The notes beneath the pieces were generated by a model, which ran no database searches, was not told the origin of the DNA, and saw only the letters and a list, made by a program, of their open reading frames with translations. A stretch of DNA of 64,000 bases, from the NCBI RefSeq assembly GCF_024703895.1, contig NZ_CP087968.1:1612001-1676000 (forward strand), given 5' to 3'. This DNA comes from Nocardioides sp. B-3. GTDB taxonomy: Bacteria; Actinomycetota; Actinomycetes; Propionibacteriales; Nocardioidaceae. How positions within the stretch are numbered: the first letter of the stretch is position 1; every line of letters starts with the position of its first letter. The position numbers were made by a program, and so were the translations under genes. Below, in pieces: positions 1 through 9,133 of the stretch.

Positions 1-1
1 G

Positions 2-40
2 CTCGGCGCCTATCCGGCGGACAGCTTCCGGGACAGCTGA
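2..40 (+). CDS. 3' end of an unidentified gene (partial)
   Basis: An open frame enters from the left edge and stops at TGA 38-40, with last residues AYPADSFRDS. It would end 12 bases before the stop codon of the convergent VOC gene. It is too short to identify and could be chance. Confidence 0.25.
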   Translation, partial: LGAYPADSFRDS

Positions 41-52
41 GCAAAGCCCGCC

Positions 53-843
53 TCAGGCCCGGGGCGGGTTCTGCATCAGGTTGAAGGTCGCCCCCTGCGG
101 GTCGCGCAGGTAGCCGAAGCGACCCCGGCCGGGCACGTCCATGGCCGGCGCGACGACGGAGGCGCCGAGCTGCTCGGCCTTGGCCACGGCGGCGTCCACG
201 TCGTCGACGTTGAAGTAGACGTTCCAGTGCGGCTGCATGTCACCGTCGAGCGCCATGGTGCCCGCGACGGTCTTGTCGCCGACGTTGAACGTCGTGTACG
301 GCGGGTTGTCGGGGCCCATGTCGTGCTGCTGGGTCTGGACCCCGAGCACGTCGGAGTAGAACTGGCCGGTGCCGGCCGGGTCGGCCACGGTCAGCTCGTT
401 CCAGATGTTGGTGCCCGGCTCGTTGGCCCGAACGGAACCGGCGAAGCCCTTCTCCTGCCACAGCCCGACGCTGGCGCCGCCCGGGTCCCGGATCCATGCC
501 ATCCGGCCCCGGTCGGGCACGTCCATCGGCTCGACGTGGACCCGGCCGCCGGCCCTGGCGTGCCTTCTCGACCGTCGAGTCCACGTCGTCGGTGGCGAGG
601 TAGACGCCCCAGCTGGCCGGCTGGCCGGGGGCCATCACCGGGCCGAGACCGGCGACGCTGTCGCCCCGGACCTTGGCCGGGGAGTAGGTCCCCGAGGGAC
701 TGTCCCCGGTCGTCGTTCATCGGCTGGTCGTCGTAGTCCCAGCCGAAGAGCTGGCTGTAGAACTCCTTCGAGGCCGGCTGGTCTGCGCTGCTGTATTCGA
801 TCCAGCTCGGGGTGCCTTGCTGGTAGGACTCGAACTTCGCCAT
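53..843 (-). CDS. Two-domain VOC (glyoxalase/bleomycin resistance) protein, Rv0577-like, frameshifted
   Basis: About 262 residues in two tandem vicinal-oxygen-chelate domains (roughly 5-130 and 140-255). The start MAKFESYQQGTPSWIEY, then FYSQLFGWDY in domain 1 and GQFYSDVLGV in domain 2, and the linker GASVGLWQ...NIWNEL, resemble the mycobacterial secreted two-domain VOC protein Rv0577. Such folds bind a metal and a small ligand; the substrate here is unknown. The ATG at 841-843 follows a purine-rich stretch. The coding frame changes near 695 and again near 560, so no single ORF covers the gene. It is divergent from larB, with a 112-bp gap that may hold both promoters. Identity is good; the frame breaks look like sequence errors. 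Confidence 0.8.
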
Positions 844-955
844 CACTGGCTCCTTCTGTGAGAGATTGCTCGACCCGCTGATCCGACTCAACACCCGACC
901 ACCGACAGTGACAACCACGAGCGGGTGAACAACCCTGTGGCGATAGGTTCGGCGG

Positions 956-1633
956 GTGAGCGACGACGACCGCACCGCCGACTCGGGCTTCGCCCGGGTC
1001 GACCTAGACCGCGCAGCACGCACCGGCGATCCCGAGGTGGTGTACGGCGCGGGCAAGACCCCCGAGCAGGTCGCCTCGATCCCGGCCACCCTGCACGGAC
1101 GGCACCCCGACCGCGCCGTCCCGGCGACCCGGCTCAGCCCCGAGGCGATGGAGGCGGCGGCCGCTGTCGGTGCCGAGGTGCACCCTGTCGCCCATGCAGC
1201 CACACTCGGCCCGATCCCCTCCCCGCGCGGACGCGTCGGCATCATCTCCGCCGGCACCTCCGATGCCTCCGTCGCGGCCGAGGCAGCCCTGACCGTCTCC
1301 GTCCACGGCGCCGAGGCCATCGAGATCCGCGACGTCGGCGTCGCCGGCCTGCACCGGCTGCTCGCCGTGCGTGAGCGCCTCGACGAGATGGACGTGCTGA
1401 TCGTGGTCGCCGGCATGGAGGGTGCGCTGCCCTCGGTCGTCGGTGGCCTCGTCGGCACGCCGGTCATCGCGGTCCCGACCAGCGTGGGCTACGGCGCGGC
1501 CTTCGGCGGTCTCGCCGCCCTGCTGGGCATGCTCAACTCCTGCGCCCCCGGCGTCACGGTGGTCAACATCGACAACGGCTGCGGCGCAGGCGTGGCCGCC
1601 GCCCGCATCTGCCGCGTCGGAGCACGCCCATGA
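956..1633 (+). CDS. larB: Nickel pincer cofactor biosynthesis protein LarB
   Basis: Intact, 225 residues, GTG start. LarB carboxylates the pyridinium ring of nicotinic acid adenine dinucleotide and cleaves its phosphoanhydride, the first step to the nickel-pincer nucleotide of lactate racemase-type enzymes. The C-terminal half (about 95-220) has the PurE/AIRC-like glycine-rich pattern: RVGIISAGTSDASVAAEAA, VAGMEGALPSVVGGLVGTP and PTSVGYGAAFGGLAALLGML. The N-terminal part (VVYGAGKTPEQV) is also typical of LarB. The stop overlaps the larC start by four bases (ATGA), so the two are almost surely translated together. Neither larE nor a larA-type enzyme is in the window. Confidence 0.93.
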   Translation: MSDDDRTADSGFARVDLDRAARTGDPEVVYGAGKTPEQVASIPATLHGRHPDRAVPATRLSPEAMEAAAAVGAEVHPVAHAATLGPIPSPRGRVGIISAGTSDASVAAEAALTVSVHGAEAIEIRDVGVAGLHRLLAVRERLDEMDVLIVVAGMEGALPSVVGGLVGTPVIAVPTSVGYGAAFGGLAALLGMLNSCAPGVTVVNIDNGCGAGVAAARICRVGARP

Positions 1634-2847
1634 GCATCTGGATCGACGCGTCCGCGGGTGCCAGCGGCGACATGCTGCTCGGCGCCCTGATCGGCGCCGG
1701 CGTGCCGCTGGAGGCGCTGAGCGCGAGCATCGACGCGGTGGCGCCCGAGCCGGTGACCCTGCGCCCCGAGCCGGTCAGCCGCAACGGGTTCGCCGCCATC
1801 CGCTGCCACGTCGAGATCGCCGACTCCGTCCACCACCGCAGCTGGCGAGACATCCGGGCGCTCCCGGGGGCGGCCGACCCGGATGCCGACGTGCGTGCGC
1901 TCGCCCAGCGGACCTTCGAGCGGCTCGCCGTCGCCGAGGCGCGCGTGCACGGCTCCGACCCGATGGACGTCTCCTTCCACGAGGTGGGCGCGCTCGATGC
2001 GATCGCCGACGTGGTCGGCGTGTGCGCGGGATTCGTGTGGCTGTCGCGCGCGGGCGACGACGCGGCCGACACGACCATCACGGTCTCTCCCATCGCCGTC
2101 GGCTCGGGATCGGTGAGCGGTGCCCACGGCCGGATGCCGGTGCCGCCGCCCGCCGTCGCGGAGCTGCTCCGCGGGGCCCCGTCACTTGCCGGCCCGGGGA
2201 GTGCCGAGTCCTGCACGCCCACCGGCGCCGCGCTGCTCACGACACTGGCGGACGCCCGGGGCGCGCAACCGGCGATGGCCGTCGAGTCCATCGGCATCGG
2301 TGCCGGCGGACGCGACCCCGACACGCACGCCAATGTGCTGCGGATCTTCGTCGGCCTCGAGGCGGGCCGCGACGAGCGGCCCCTGCTGATCGAGTCCAAC
2401 ATCGACGACCTCGACCCGCGGGTCTGGCCATCGGTGATCGCGGCGCTGCTGGAGGCCGGGGCGAGCGACGCCCGGCTGACGCCCATCCTGATGAAGAAGG
2501 GGCGACCGGCCCACACGCTCTCGGTGCTCACGGGCAGTGCGGCCGCCGAGGACGTGCGAGCGGCCATCTGGCGCCATACCTCCACCATCGGTGTGCGCGA
2601 GACCGCGCTCGCCAAGCACGCGCTCGACCGCGAGATGGTCTCCGTGGACGTCGCCGGGCAGGCGATCGACGTCAAGCTGGCCGGGCACGGCGGCGAGCTC
2701 GTGAACGCCCAGCCCGAGTGGGACGACGTGGCCCGCGCGGCCGCCGTGCTCAAGCGCCCGGTCAACGACGTGCTGGCCGAGGCCATCGCCGCGACGCGAG
2801 CCCTGCTCAGAACACTCGGTGGGCCATCGCCGCGATCCAGCGAGTGA
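1630..2847 (+). CDS. larC: Nickel insertion protein LarC (LarC1-LarC2 in one frame)
   Basis: Intact, 405 residues. LarC is the CTP-dependent cyclometallase that inserts nickel into the dithiodicarboxylated pincer nucleotide. Conserved features are the N-terminal DASAGASGDMLLGALIGAG, FHEVGALDAIADVVG, CTPTGAALLTTLA, ESNIDDLDPRVWP, and the C-terminal MKKGRPAHTLSVLTG. In Lactiplantibacillus the protein arises from two ORFs by programmed frameshifting; here both halves lie in one continuous frame. It overlaps larB by 4 bases at the start. Its last 41 bases overlap the 3' end of the convergent phosphotransferase gene. Confidence 0.94.
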   Translation: MSIWIDASAGASGDMLLGALIGAGVPLEALSASIDAVAPEPVTLRPEPVSRNGFAAIRCHVEIADSVHHRSWRDIRALPGAADPDADVRALAQRTFERLAVAEARVHGSDPMDVSFHEVGALDAIADVVGVCAGFVWLSRAGDDAADTTITVSPIAVGSGSVSGAHGRMPVPPPAVAELLRGAPSLAGPGSAESCTPTGAALLTTLADARGAQPAMAVESIGIGAGGRDPDTHANVLRIFVGLEAGRDERPLLIESNIDDLDPRVWPSVIAALLEAGASDARLTPILMKKGRPAHTLSVLTGSAAAEDVRAAIWRHTSTIGVRETALAKHALDREMVSVDVAGQAIDVKLAGHGGELVNAQPEWDDVARAAAVLKRPVNDVLAEAIAATRALLRTLGGPSPRSSE

Positions 2848-3978
2848 GCTCGAGGCGGGCGGTGAACTCCGGCGGCGGGTCGCCGGCTCCGAGCAGGTCG
2901 TAGCGCAGGCTGTCGAAACCGCTGCGGATCAGCATGGCGCCGACGAACCCGACGCCGATGTCGGTCGCCGCCCCCGACCAGCCCTCGTCGAGGAGTCCCT
3001 CGAGATAGGCCGTGGTCACCAGCTCCGCCAGCCCGGGCAGTGCAGCGGGATCGAGGTGGCCGGCGTGCACCTGCCCGACGAGGAGCTGGCCCGGGTCCAT
3101 GCCGATGGGGCAGCGCGGTGGAACGCGACGTCGATCGCGCGGAACTCCCGGGGCGCATCACGCGGCACGAGCAGGTTCTGCGGGCTCGCGTCGCCGTGCG
3201 GGATGCACTGGGGCAGCTCGTCGAGACGGTCCATCACCGCCATCAGTCGCGACCCGAGGTCGAGCAGGCTCGCACGCAGCTCGGGCTCGCGAGCCAGCCA
3301 CGGGTGGCTCCACAGCTCGTCGTCGGCGATGGGCGTCAGCCCCCGCATGGGCACGGTGTGCGTGGCATAGAGCCGCAGCGGCGACCCCATCTCGAGCACG
3401 GCCGAGGCCAGCACCTCCGGGGTGGACGCGCGCTGGTTCCACTGCCCGAGCAGTCGCGCGGCCCGGCGGAACCGCTCGGGGCGCCGGGGCTCGTCGCACT
3501 CGTCCACGAGCTCGGTCCACACGACGACCCGGTCGTCCGGCAGCTCCACGAGCGCGTGCAGCGCGGGCGGGCGCATCGCCGCCGGGGCGGTCGACGCGAA
3601 CGGCTCGGACCACAGCACGAGCTCCTGTCGCCACGGGAACTCCCGCGCGAACATCTCCCGGAACCCCTCCGGCAACATCGGCAGCGTCGGCCAGTGCCGG
3701 ACGTGTTGGAGCACCTTGCAGAAGAGCCCCCGGGGCCGCCCGTCGACGGAGGCCCCGACGACCCGGAGAAGTGCCCCTGTTGCCGGCGACCCCATGGCGT
3801 AGTCGACCGGCTCGATCCGGGTCGCCGAGGCCTCGGGAGTGAGGCCGAGGGCGTCGTGCACGAGGCGGCCGAGCGCGGCCTCCGCCTCGTCGTGGGGTAC
3901 GGCGAACAGGTCGGCCAGCGACCATGGCGCCGTGGCAGCGAGCTGGTCGGGGCCGCGGCCGCCGATCATCGTGGTCAT
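2807..3978 (-). CDS. Aminoglycoside phosphotransferase-family kinase, frameshifted
   Basis: About 390 residues with the APH/choline-kinase fold. The catalytic loop is CIPHGDASPQNLL (HxDxxxxN) followed by FRAIDVAF as the metal-binding Asp segment. The upstream LRVVGASVDGRPRGLFCKVL resembles the nucleotide-binding N-lobe. The frame from 3978 runs to about 3110 and continues in another frame to the stop at 2807 (MDPGQLLVGQVHAG...AYLEGLLDEGW), so one indel near 3100-3130 splits it. The substrate is unknown; such kinases phosphorylate small molecules, not necessarily antibiotics. It is divergent from the MarR gene across a 55-bp gap holding a palindrome, so it is a plausible MarR target. Confidence 0.75.
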
Positions 3979-4000
3979 CGCGCTCGCCTTCCGTCAGGAA

Positions 4001-4027
4001 ACCTTACGAACTCCTCGATAGTAAGGT
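4001..4027. promoter_or_regulatory. Candidate MarR operator in a divergent promoter region
   Basis: Perfect inverted repeat ACCTTAC (4001-4007) / GTAAGGT (4021-4027) with a 13-bp centre. It sits between the phosphotransferase start (3978) and the MarR start (4034), the usual position of an autoregulatory MarR site. The assignment to this regulator is inference from position. Confidence 0.55.
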
Positions 4028-4033
4028 CGCCTT

Positions 4034-4490
4034 ATGACCTCTGTCAACGAGATCAACCAGGGACCGTCCGGAGCACGCACTGGCCCTGCTTGCCGACGCC
4101 TTCGACCTGTTCCGCCGGGAGCTGGAGGCGGAGTTCGCCACGATGACGGTGCCCGCGTTCCTCGACGGGGTCCGGGGTTCGCAGATGCGGCTCCTCCAGC
4201 TGACTCCGGCGGAGGGACTGAGCGCCACCCAGCTGGCCGTGCGCGCCGGCATGACCAAGCAGGCGCTCGGCGAGCTGGCCGCCGTCCCGGAGGCGCGCGG
4301 TCTGATCGAGAGCGTGTCGGATCCCTCCGATCGTCGGCTGCGGATCTGGCGGCCCACCGACCTCGGACGTGAGGCGTCGCGGGTCGCCGACCGGGCCATC
4401 GCTACCGTGGAGCGTCGATGGCGCCGACGGATCGGAGCCGCCGACTGGGACGCGCTCCGGGACACCCCCGGTCCGCGCGGGCCCCGCTGA
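4034..4490 (+). CDS. MarR family transcriptional regulator, frameshifted
   Basis: About 150 residues. The winged-helix core is visible: LRLLQLTPAEGLSATQLA as helix 2, AGMTKQALGELAAVPEARGL as the recognition helix region, and the wing SDPSDRRLRIWRPTDLGRE. The N-terminal helix DAFDLFRRELEAEF is in a different frame from the ATG at 4034, so one indel lies near 4070. The C-terminal dimerisation helix (WRRRIGAADWDALRDTPG) ends abruptly and may also be affected. The palindrome at 4001-4027 lies just upstream. The likely regulated neighbour is the divergent phosphotransferase; the ligand is unknown. Confidence 0.75.
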
Positions 4491-4505
4491 CCCGAAAGGA
4501 CCTCC

Positions 4506-5109
4506 TTGCTCGACGTCGTCGTCATTGCGCTGACCTTCGCCGCCATCTTCGTCGTCGAGCTGCCCGATAAGACCTTCATCGCCACCCTCGTCCTGTCGAC
4601 GAAGTTCCGCCCGTTGTTCGTGTGGATCGGCGTCGGGCTGGCCTTCCCCGGCGCAGACGGCGATCGCGGTCGCCCCGGGCAAGGCCGCGTCCTTCCTGCC
4701 CGACACCGTCGTGCATGTCGCCGCCGCGTTGATGTTCCTGATCGGCGCGGTCATCCTGCTCCGCGAGGCCCGCGCCCACGAAGCCTCCGAGGGCGAGGAG
4801 GAAGAGGACTACGCCGCCAAGGCCGGCGAGGCCCACGGGTTCAAGGTGATCCTGACCAGCTTCCTCGTGCTCTTCGCCGCCGAGTGGGGCGACCTGTCGC
4901 AGCTGCTGACGCTCTCCCCGGTCGCGAAGTACGACGACCCCGTCAGCGTCTTCGTCGGGGCGTGGGGCGCGCTGCTCGCGGTGAGCGGTCTGGCCGTCGT
5001 GGTCGGCCGGGTGCTGCTCGCCCGGATCCGGCTCAACCTCCTGCATTACACGGGTGCGAGCGTGTGCCTGCTCATGGCATGTTTGACGGTGTGGGAGATG
5101 ACGCGCTGA
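4506..5109 (+). CDS. TMEM165/GDT1 family (UPF0016) cation transporter, frameshifted
   Basis: About 200 residues, TTG start. It has the two inverted copies of the family motif: VVELPDKTFIATLVLST in the first half and FAAEWGDLSQLLTLS in the second, separated by a charged loop (EASEGEEEEDYAAK). Several hydrophobic segments span the membrane. Characterised members export Mn2+ or exchange Ca2+/Mn2+ for H+. The frame breaks once near 4650, between IGVGLAF and the segment ending in AAGKAASFLPDTVVHVAA. The 3' end overlaps the start of the next gene by 31 bases. Function is by family only. Confidence 0.82.
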
Positions 5110-6244
5110 CAGCGCTCCAGCAGGTCCGGGATCGCTACCTCGAGGTCAACGGCGAGCACCCGATGAGCAAGGCCGACGACGCCTACGTCCGCGAGCACTT
5201 CACCCCCGCTACGCCCGAACAGCTCACCGAGATGGCGGCCGGACGGCTGCCGCTGCCGGGCTACCTCCTCACCGACGGCACGCCCATGGTCGCCGACATC
5301 AGCGAGAGCCTCGAAGCGGCGGGCGGAGCCGAGCACCTGCACGACTGGTTCATCGGTTTCTGGCCGGGCGACCCGGCCACCGCCGAGCGCGAGTGGAGCG
5401 ACTTCCTGTCCGGGCGCTACGTCTGCCTGCGCGAGCTCAACCCGATCTCGATCCTGCGCAAGACCACCATGGTCGAGCAGGCGCGGGTCGCGGTCGACGC
5501 CCTGCGCGCGGACCGCCGCGACGAGATCGCCCGGGGGTCGCTGGCCGAGGCCGTCGACGGCGGCATCGCCGTCATGGGGCTCGACCAGATCCTGCTGCCG
5601 ATGACCGGCTACGACCGGCTGCGCTTCGGCGGCCCGACCGTGCGCGACCTGTGGGTCGACGAGGTGCGAGCCGAGTTCCACAACCCGCAGCCGCCGGCGT
5701 TGCCGATCCACACGGAGCGGCTCACGCTTCGCCGTACGACCCTCGAGGACGCCGCTGTGCGGGCCGGGGCGTGGGCCGACCCGGGCTTCGTCGAGTTCCT
5801 GCTGCACCCGATGCGCACTGCGGCCGACGTGGAGTTCGAGACCTTCCAGCGCTCGCGGCCGGTCCCCGACGGTGAGCCACACACCGGGCTCGGCCTCGTG
5901 ATCGAGCACGACGGCGTCGCCGTGGGCAACGTCGTGCTGTTCTTCAACGGCGCCGACCGGACGTGCCCGGAGATCGGGTGGACGCTCTTTCCCCGGGCGG
6001 CCGGTCAGGGGTTCGCGACGGAGGCCGCGCGCGTCGCCATGGCGCTGGCGTTCGAGCACTACGGCGTACGCCGCGTGGTGGCCAACCTCGACGCGTTGGA
6101 ACGAGGCGCTCCGCGGCGATGTGCGAGCGACTCGGCATGCGGCGCGAGGTGCACCGGCTGGCCGACTTCTGGTCGAAGGGACGCTGGACCGACTCCTACG
6201 AGTACGCCATCCTCCGTACCGAGTGGGAAGCCCAGCAGCACTGA
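5079..6244 (+). CDS. DUF6058-like protein fused to a GNAT acetyltransferase, frameshifted near the 3' end
   Basis: About 388 residues. The first 200 (ALTALQQVRDRYLEVNG, DDAYVREHFTP, GRYVCLRELNPISILRK, YDRLRFGGPTVRDLWVDEVR) look like DUF6058, annotated elsewhere as a natural-product-associated family of unknown role. From about residue 208 (LPIHTERLTLRRTTLEDAAV) a RimJ/RimL-type GNAT domain follows, with GWTLFPRAAGQGFATEAARV as the acetyl-CoA pyrophosphate loop. There is no stop between them; a TTG at 5700 could start a separate GNAT gene. One indel near 6100 shifts the last 50 residues (MCERLGMRREVHRL...WEAQQH). The ATG at 5079 overlaps the transporter gene. The stop is one base from palindrome A-left. 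Confidence 0.68.
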
Positions 6245-6245
6245 C

Positions 6246-6310
6246 GTACACGTGTATGAGTTCTTGCCCCGAACCCGGTTGAGCAGGGGCCACAACTCAT
6301 ACACAGGTAC
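6246..6310. repeat. 65-bp palindrome A-left, flanking the DUF559 cassette A
   Basis: Nested inverted repeat: outer GTAC (6246-6249) / GTAC (6307-6310), then GTGTATGAGTT (6252-6262) / AACTCATACAC (6294-6304), then a partly paired CCCC/GGGG core. It begins one base after the stop of the GNAT gene. It has the same length and orientation as A-right at 7320-7384; the inner 53 positions match at 39 by hand alignment, including GGGCCACAAC exactly. It has no T-run of a classical terminator, though termination is possible. Confidence 0.85.
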
Positions 6311-6385
6311 GCCGATGCCGGGACGCATTCCGCGCCCGGGGGAGGACGGAGCGCACGATCGCGGCCATCCGAGCACGCTCCCCGG

Positions 6386-7331
6386 ATGACCGAGAAGAAG
6401 CTCGACACCAGCCGGCCGTTCCGCCGGGCCGACGCGCTCACGGACGGGATCACGGCCAAGGAGCTGCGCGGGCCGCGGTTCCGCACGATCTTCCGCGGTG
6501 TCCTGATCAATGCCTGCGTCAAGGTCACGCCCAAGCTCCGCGCCGAGGCCGCGCTCCGACTCTTCGACCCCACTGCCTTCGCCAGCCACGCCAGCGCCGC
6601 GCGGTTGCTGGACGTCCCGGTCCCGACGCTGCCCGACGAGCACGTCACGGTCTTCCACCAGCGGATGCGCCGACATCATCGCGGCGTCCGCACCCACGTC
6701 TCCGCCACCATGGACGTGCGCAAGGTCAACGGTGTCCTGCTCAGTGACTACGCGCGCATGTTCGTCGAGCTGGCCGAGCTCATCGGCCTCGTCGACCTCG
6801 TGGTGGTGGGCGACCATCTCGTTCGGAAGGGCCGGATCACCCCAGCGGAGCTCGTGAGCTATTGCGCCGCCAGTCGGCACCGAGCTGCTCGGGCCGCACG
6901 CCGTGCGGTGGCCTACGTGCGGCCAGACGTCGACTCCCCCGATGGAGACGCGCCTGCGCATGCTGATCGTCCTCGCCGGGCTCCCCGAGCCCGAGATCAA
7001 CGTCAAGATCCGGGCGGCCGACGGCGAGGTGATGCGCCGCTACGACCTCAGCTTCCCGGCGGTGCAGGTCATCGTGGAGTACGACGGGCGCCAGCACATC
7101 GAACGGGTCGAGGCACGGGAGTCCGACCTCGAACGCCGCGGGGCCATCGATGACGACGGCTGGCGCATCCCGGTGGTGGTCGCGTCCGGCATCTACAAGT
7201 CGCCCGAGCGGACACTGCTGCGCGTGTGCCGACTGCTCCGGGCGCGCGGCCTCGAGGGCGTGCCGATGCAGCTGAACGACGAGTGGCGCGCGCACTTCCC
7301 CGGGCACTCACCCATCGGCGTACAGGTGTAG
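6386..7331 (+). CDS. DUF559 (PD-(D/E)XK-like) protein with AbiEi-type N-terminus, cassette A, frameshifted
   Basis: About 315 residues. The N-terminus (PFRRADALTDGITAKELRG, FRTIFRGVLI) resembles the winged-helix start of actinobacterial AbiEi-like proteins. A middle region (FASHASAARLLDVPVPTLP, FVELAELIGLVDLVVVGDHL) is followed by a C-terminal DUF559 domain: METRLRMLIVLAGLPEPEIN, RRYDLSFPAVQVIVEYDGRQ, DDDGWRIPVVVASGIY. DUF559 has the Vsr-like nuclease fold; the D of YDLSFP and E of VEYDG are the candidate metal ligands. One indel near 6935 splits it. The stop (7329-7331) lies inside palindrome A-right, and A-left ends 75 bp before the start. It is a paralogue of the gene at 46858-47926. Its role is unknown: toxin-antitoxin component, DNA repair nuclease or selfish nuclease are all possible. 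Confidence 0.75.
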
Positions 7332-7384
7332 GACTTCTGGCCCTCTGCCGAGCTGAACAAGGGCCACAACTCCTACATGCGTAC
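7320..7384. repeat. 65-bp palindrome A-right, flanking the DUF559 cassette A
   Basis: Outer GTAC (7320-7323) / GTAC (7381-7384). Inner TGTAGGACTT (7328-7337) pairs with AACTCCTACA with one mismatch, then CTGGCCCT with AGGGCCAC. It is a diverged direct copy of A-left. It contains the last codons and the TAG stop of the DUF559 gene, so the gene end is built into the repeat. Confidence 0.85.
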
Positions 7385-7450
7385 GGCGCCAAGGACCCGG
7401 CAGGATGCCTGCGCCTGTCGCCCCGGTCTGGCGCCGTCTAGGCTCGCGGC

Positions 7451-8677
7451 ATGGCTCACACCCACGGCGCCGACAGCGAAGTCGGCACTCTCAAGACCGT
7501 CATGTTGCACCGCCCCGGCAACGAGCTGAAGCGGCTCACCCCGCGCAACAACGACAAGCTGCTCTTCGACGGGATCCCGTGGGTGAGCCGCGCGCAGGAG
7601 GAGCACGACGCTTTCGCCGACACGCTCCGCGGGCGGGGTGTCGAGGTGCTCTACCTGACCGAGCTGCTCACCGAGACGCTCGCCAGCGAGGAGGCCCGCG
7701 CGCACGCGATCAGCTCCGCACTGAGCGGCCTGCACCTCGGTGACACGCTGCGCGACTACCTCGCAGTCGCCCCGGCCGATGCCTCCCCCGGGAGCTCACC
7801 GGCCTGCTGACCGAGGGCATCCGCAACGACGAGGTGCGCGGCGGCCACGGCCCGGTGACCAGCCTGCTGAGCCCCTTCGACTTCCTGATCGACCCGCTGC
7901 CCAACCTGCTGTTCACGCGCGACTCGAGCGTGTGGGTCCGCGACCGGGTCGCGATCACCAGCCTCGCGATGCCGGCCCGCAAGCGCGAGACGCAGCTGAC
8001 CGAGCTGATCTACACCGAGCACCCGCGGTTCGCCGGGCAGACCCAGAAGATCCATGGCTGGCAGAACGAGCACGTCGAGGGCGGCGACGTGCTGCTGCTC
8101 GCGCCCGGCATCATCGCCGTCGGCGTGGGTGAGCGGACGACGCCCGCCGGCGTCGAACGGCTGGCCCGTCAGGTGTTCCACGCGGACCTCGCGCACACCG
8201 TCCTCGCCGTACCCATCGCGCAGGAGCGCGCGACCATGCACCTCGACACCGTGTGCACGATGGTCGACGTCGACAAGGTCGTGATGTATCCCAACGTGGC
8301 GCACTCGCTGACCGCGCACGCCGTGACCGTCCGCGAGCGGGGCGAGGCCGACACCGACTCGGTGCTGCACGTGGCCCCGGCGGAACCGTTCCCGGTGGCC
8401 GCGGCCAAGGCGATGCAGATCGACACCCTGCACCAGATCGACACCGGCCCGGACCCGGTCACCGCCGAGCGCGAGCAGTGGGACGACGGCAACAACACCC
8501 CGGCCCCCGGCCCCCCGGGTCGCGGTCGCCTACGAGCGCAACGACGAGACCAACGAGCGGCTCGAGGCGGCCGGCATCGAGGTCATCCGGATCGCCGGCT
8601 CCGAGCTCGGCTCGGGTCGCGGTGGTCCGCGCTGCATGTCGTGCCCGGTCGAGCGCAAGCCGCTGACGACGGAGTGA
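7451..8677 (+). CDS. arcA: Arginine deiminase, frameshifted
   Basis: About 408 residues. It hydrolyses L-arginine to citrulline and ammonia. Family motifs in order: [10 protein letters not shown] near the start, [13 protein letters not shown] (FTRD), [18 protein letters not shown] with the catalytic His and Glu, [12 protein letters not shown], and the C-terminal [14 protein letters not shown] carrying the nucleophile Cys. The frame breaks near 7775 (after DTLRDYLA) and near 8515 (between DDGNNT and [11 protein letters not shown]). No arcB, arcC or arginine/ornithine antiporter is adjacent, so it is not part of a complete ADI operon here. The ATG at 7451 lies 66 bp after palindrome A-right. 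Confidence 0.93.
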
Positions 8678-8750
8678 TCCGCCGCACCCATACCTTCGGG
8701 GGCCGATCCGCGTTGTGGAGGGCAGACATCCCGAGCGAGAGGCACCACCC

Positions 8751-9127
8751 ATGACGTCTTCCATCTTCGACGCTCTCACCGCCGACGAGGCCGCGCGCGT
8801 CCGGGCCGCAGGCACCCCTCTCACGCTGCCCGCCGGCTGGTCCCCCATCAGCGAGCGCACCCCCGCCGACAAGGCCTACATCCTCACCTCCGGTGAGGTG
8901 TCCATGTACGCCGCAACGGGGCCGAGATCGCCACGCTGGGCGCCGGCCAGATCATCGGGGAGGCGGCGATCGTCAACCACACGCTGCGCTCCGCGTCGAT
9001 CGTCGCCCTGACGCCGCTGGAGGTCCTGCACTACACGAGCGAGCACCTCGAGGAGCTGGTGGCCGAGATCCCCGCCTTCGCCTCCGCGCTGGAGACCGCC
9101 GCCGCCGAACGCCACGGCGAAGCCTGA
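8751..9127 (+). CDS. Cyclic nucleotide-binding domain protein, frameshifted
   Basis: About 125 residues, a single Crp-type cNMP-binding domain without a DNA-binding helix-turn-helix. It shows [39 protein letters not shown] and, after a frame break near 8915, [20 protein letters not shown] (phosphate-binding cassette region) and [17 protein letters not shown]. The canonical Arg of the cassette is not clearly present, so cyclic nucleotide binding is not certain. Six bases separate it from the class III cyclase gene, suggesting an operon in which this domain senses or buffers the product. The ATG at 8751 is preceded by GAGAGG. Confidence 0.8.
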
Positions 9128-9133
9128 GCCACC

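Noticed and set aside
227..736. Plus-strand ORF of 169 codons opposite the VOC gene
   Set aside because: Shadow of the VOC gene; Arg/Gly/Pro-rich translation without a domain.
1630..2847. Programmed frameshift in larC as in Lactiplantibacillus
   Set aside because: Both LarC halves lie in one uninterrupted frame here.
6246..7384. Cassette A as a classical insertion sequence
   Set aside because: No transposase or recombinase motif is present in the gene, and the flanking repeats are each palindromic and in direct orientation rather than terminal inverted repeats with a target duplication.
7451..8677. Complete arginine deiminase pathway operon
   Set aside because: Neither ornithine carbamoyltransferase, carbamate kinase nor an antiporter is adjacent to arcA.
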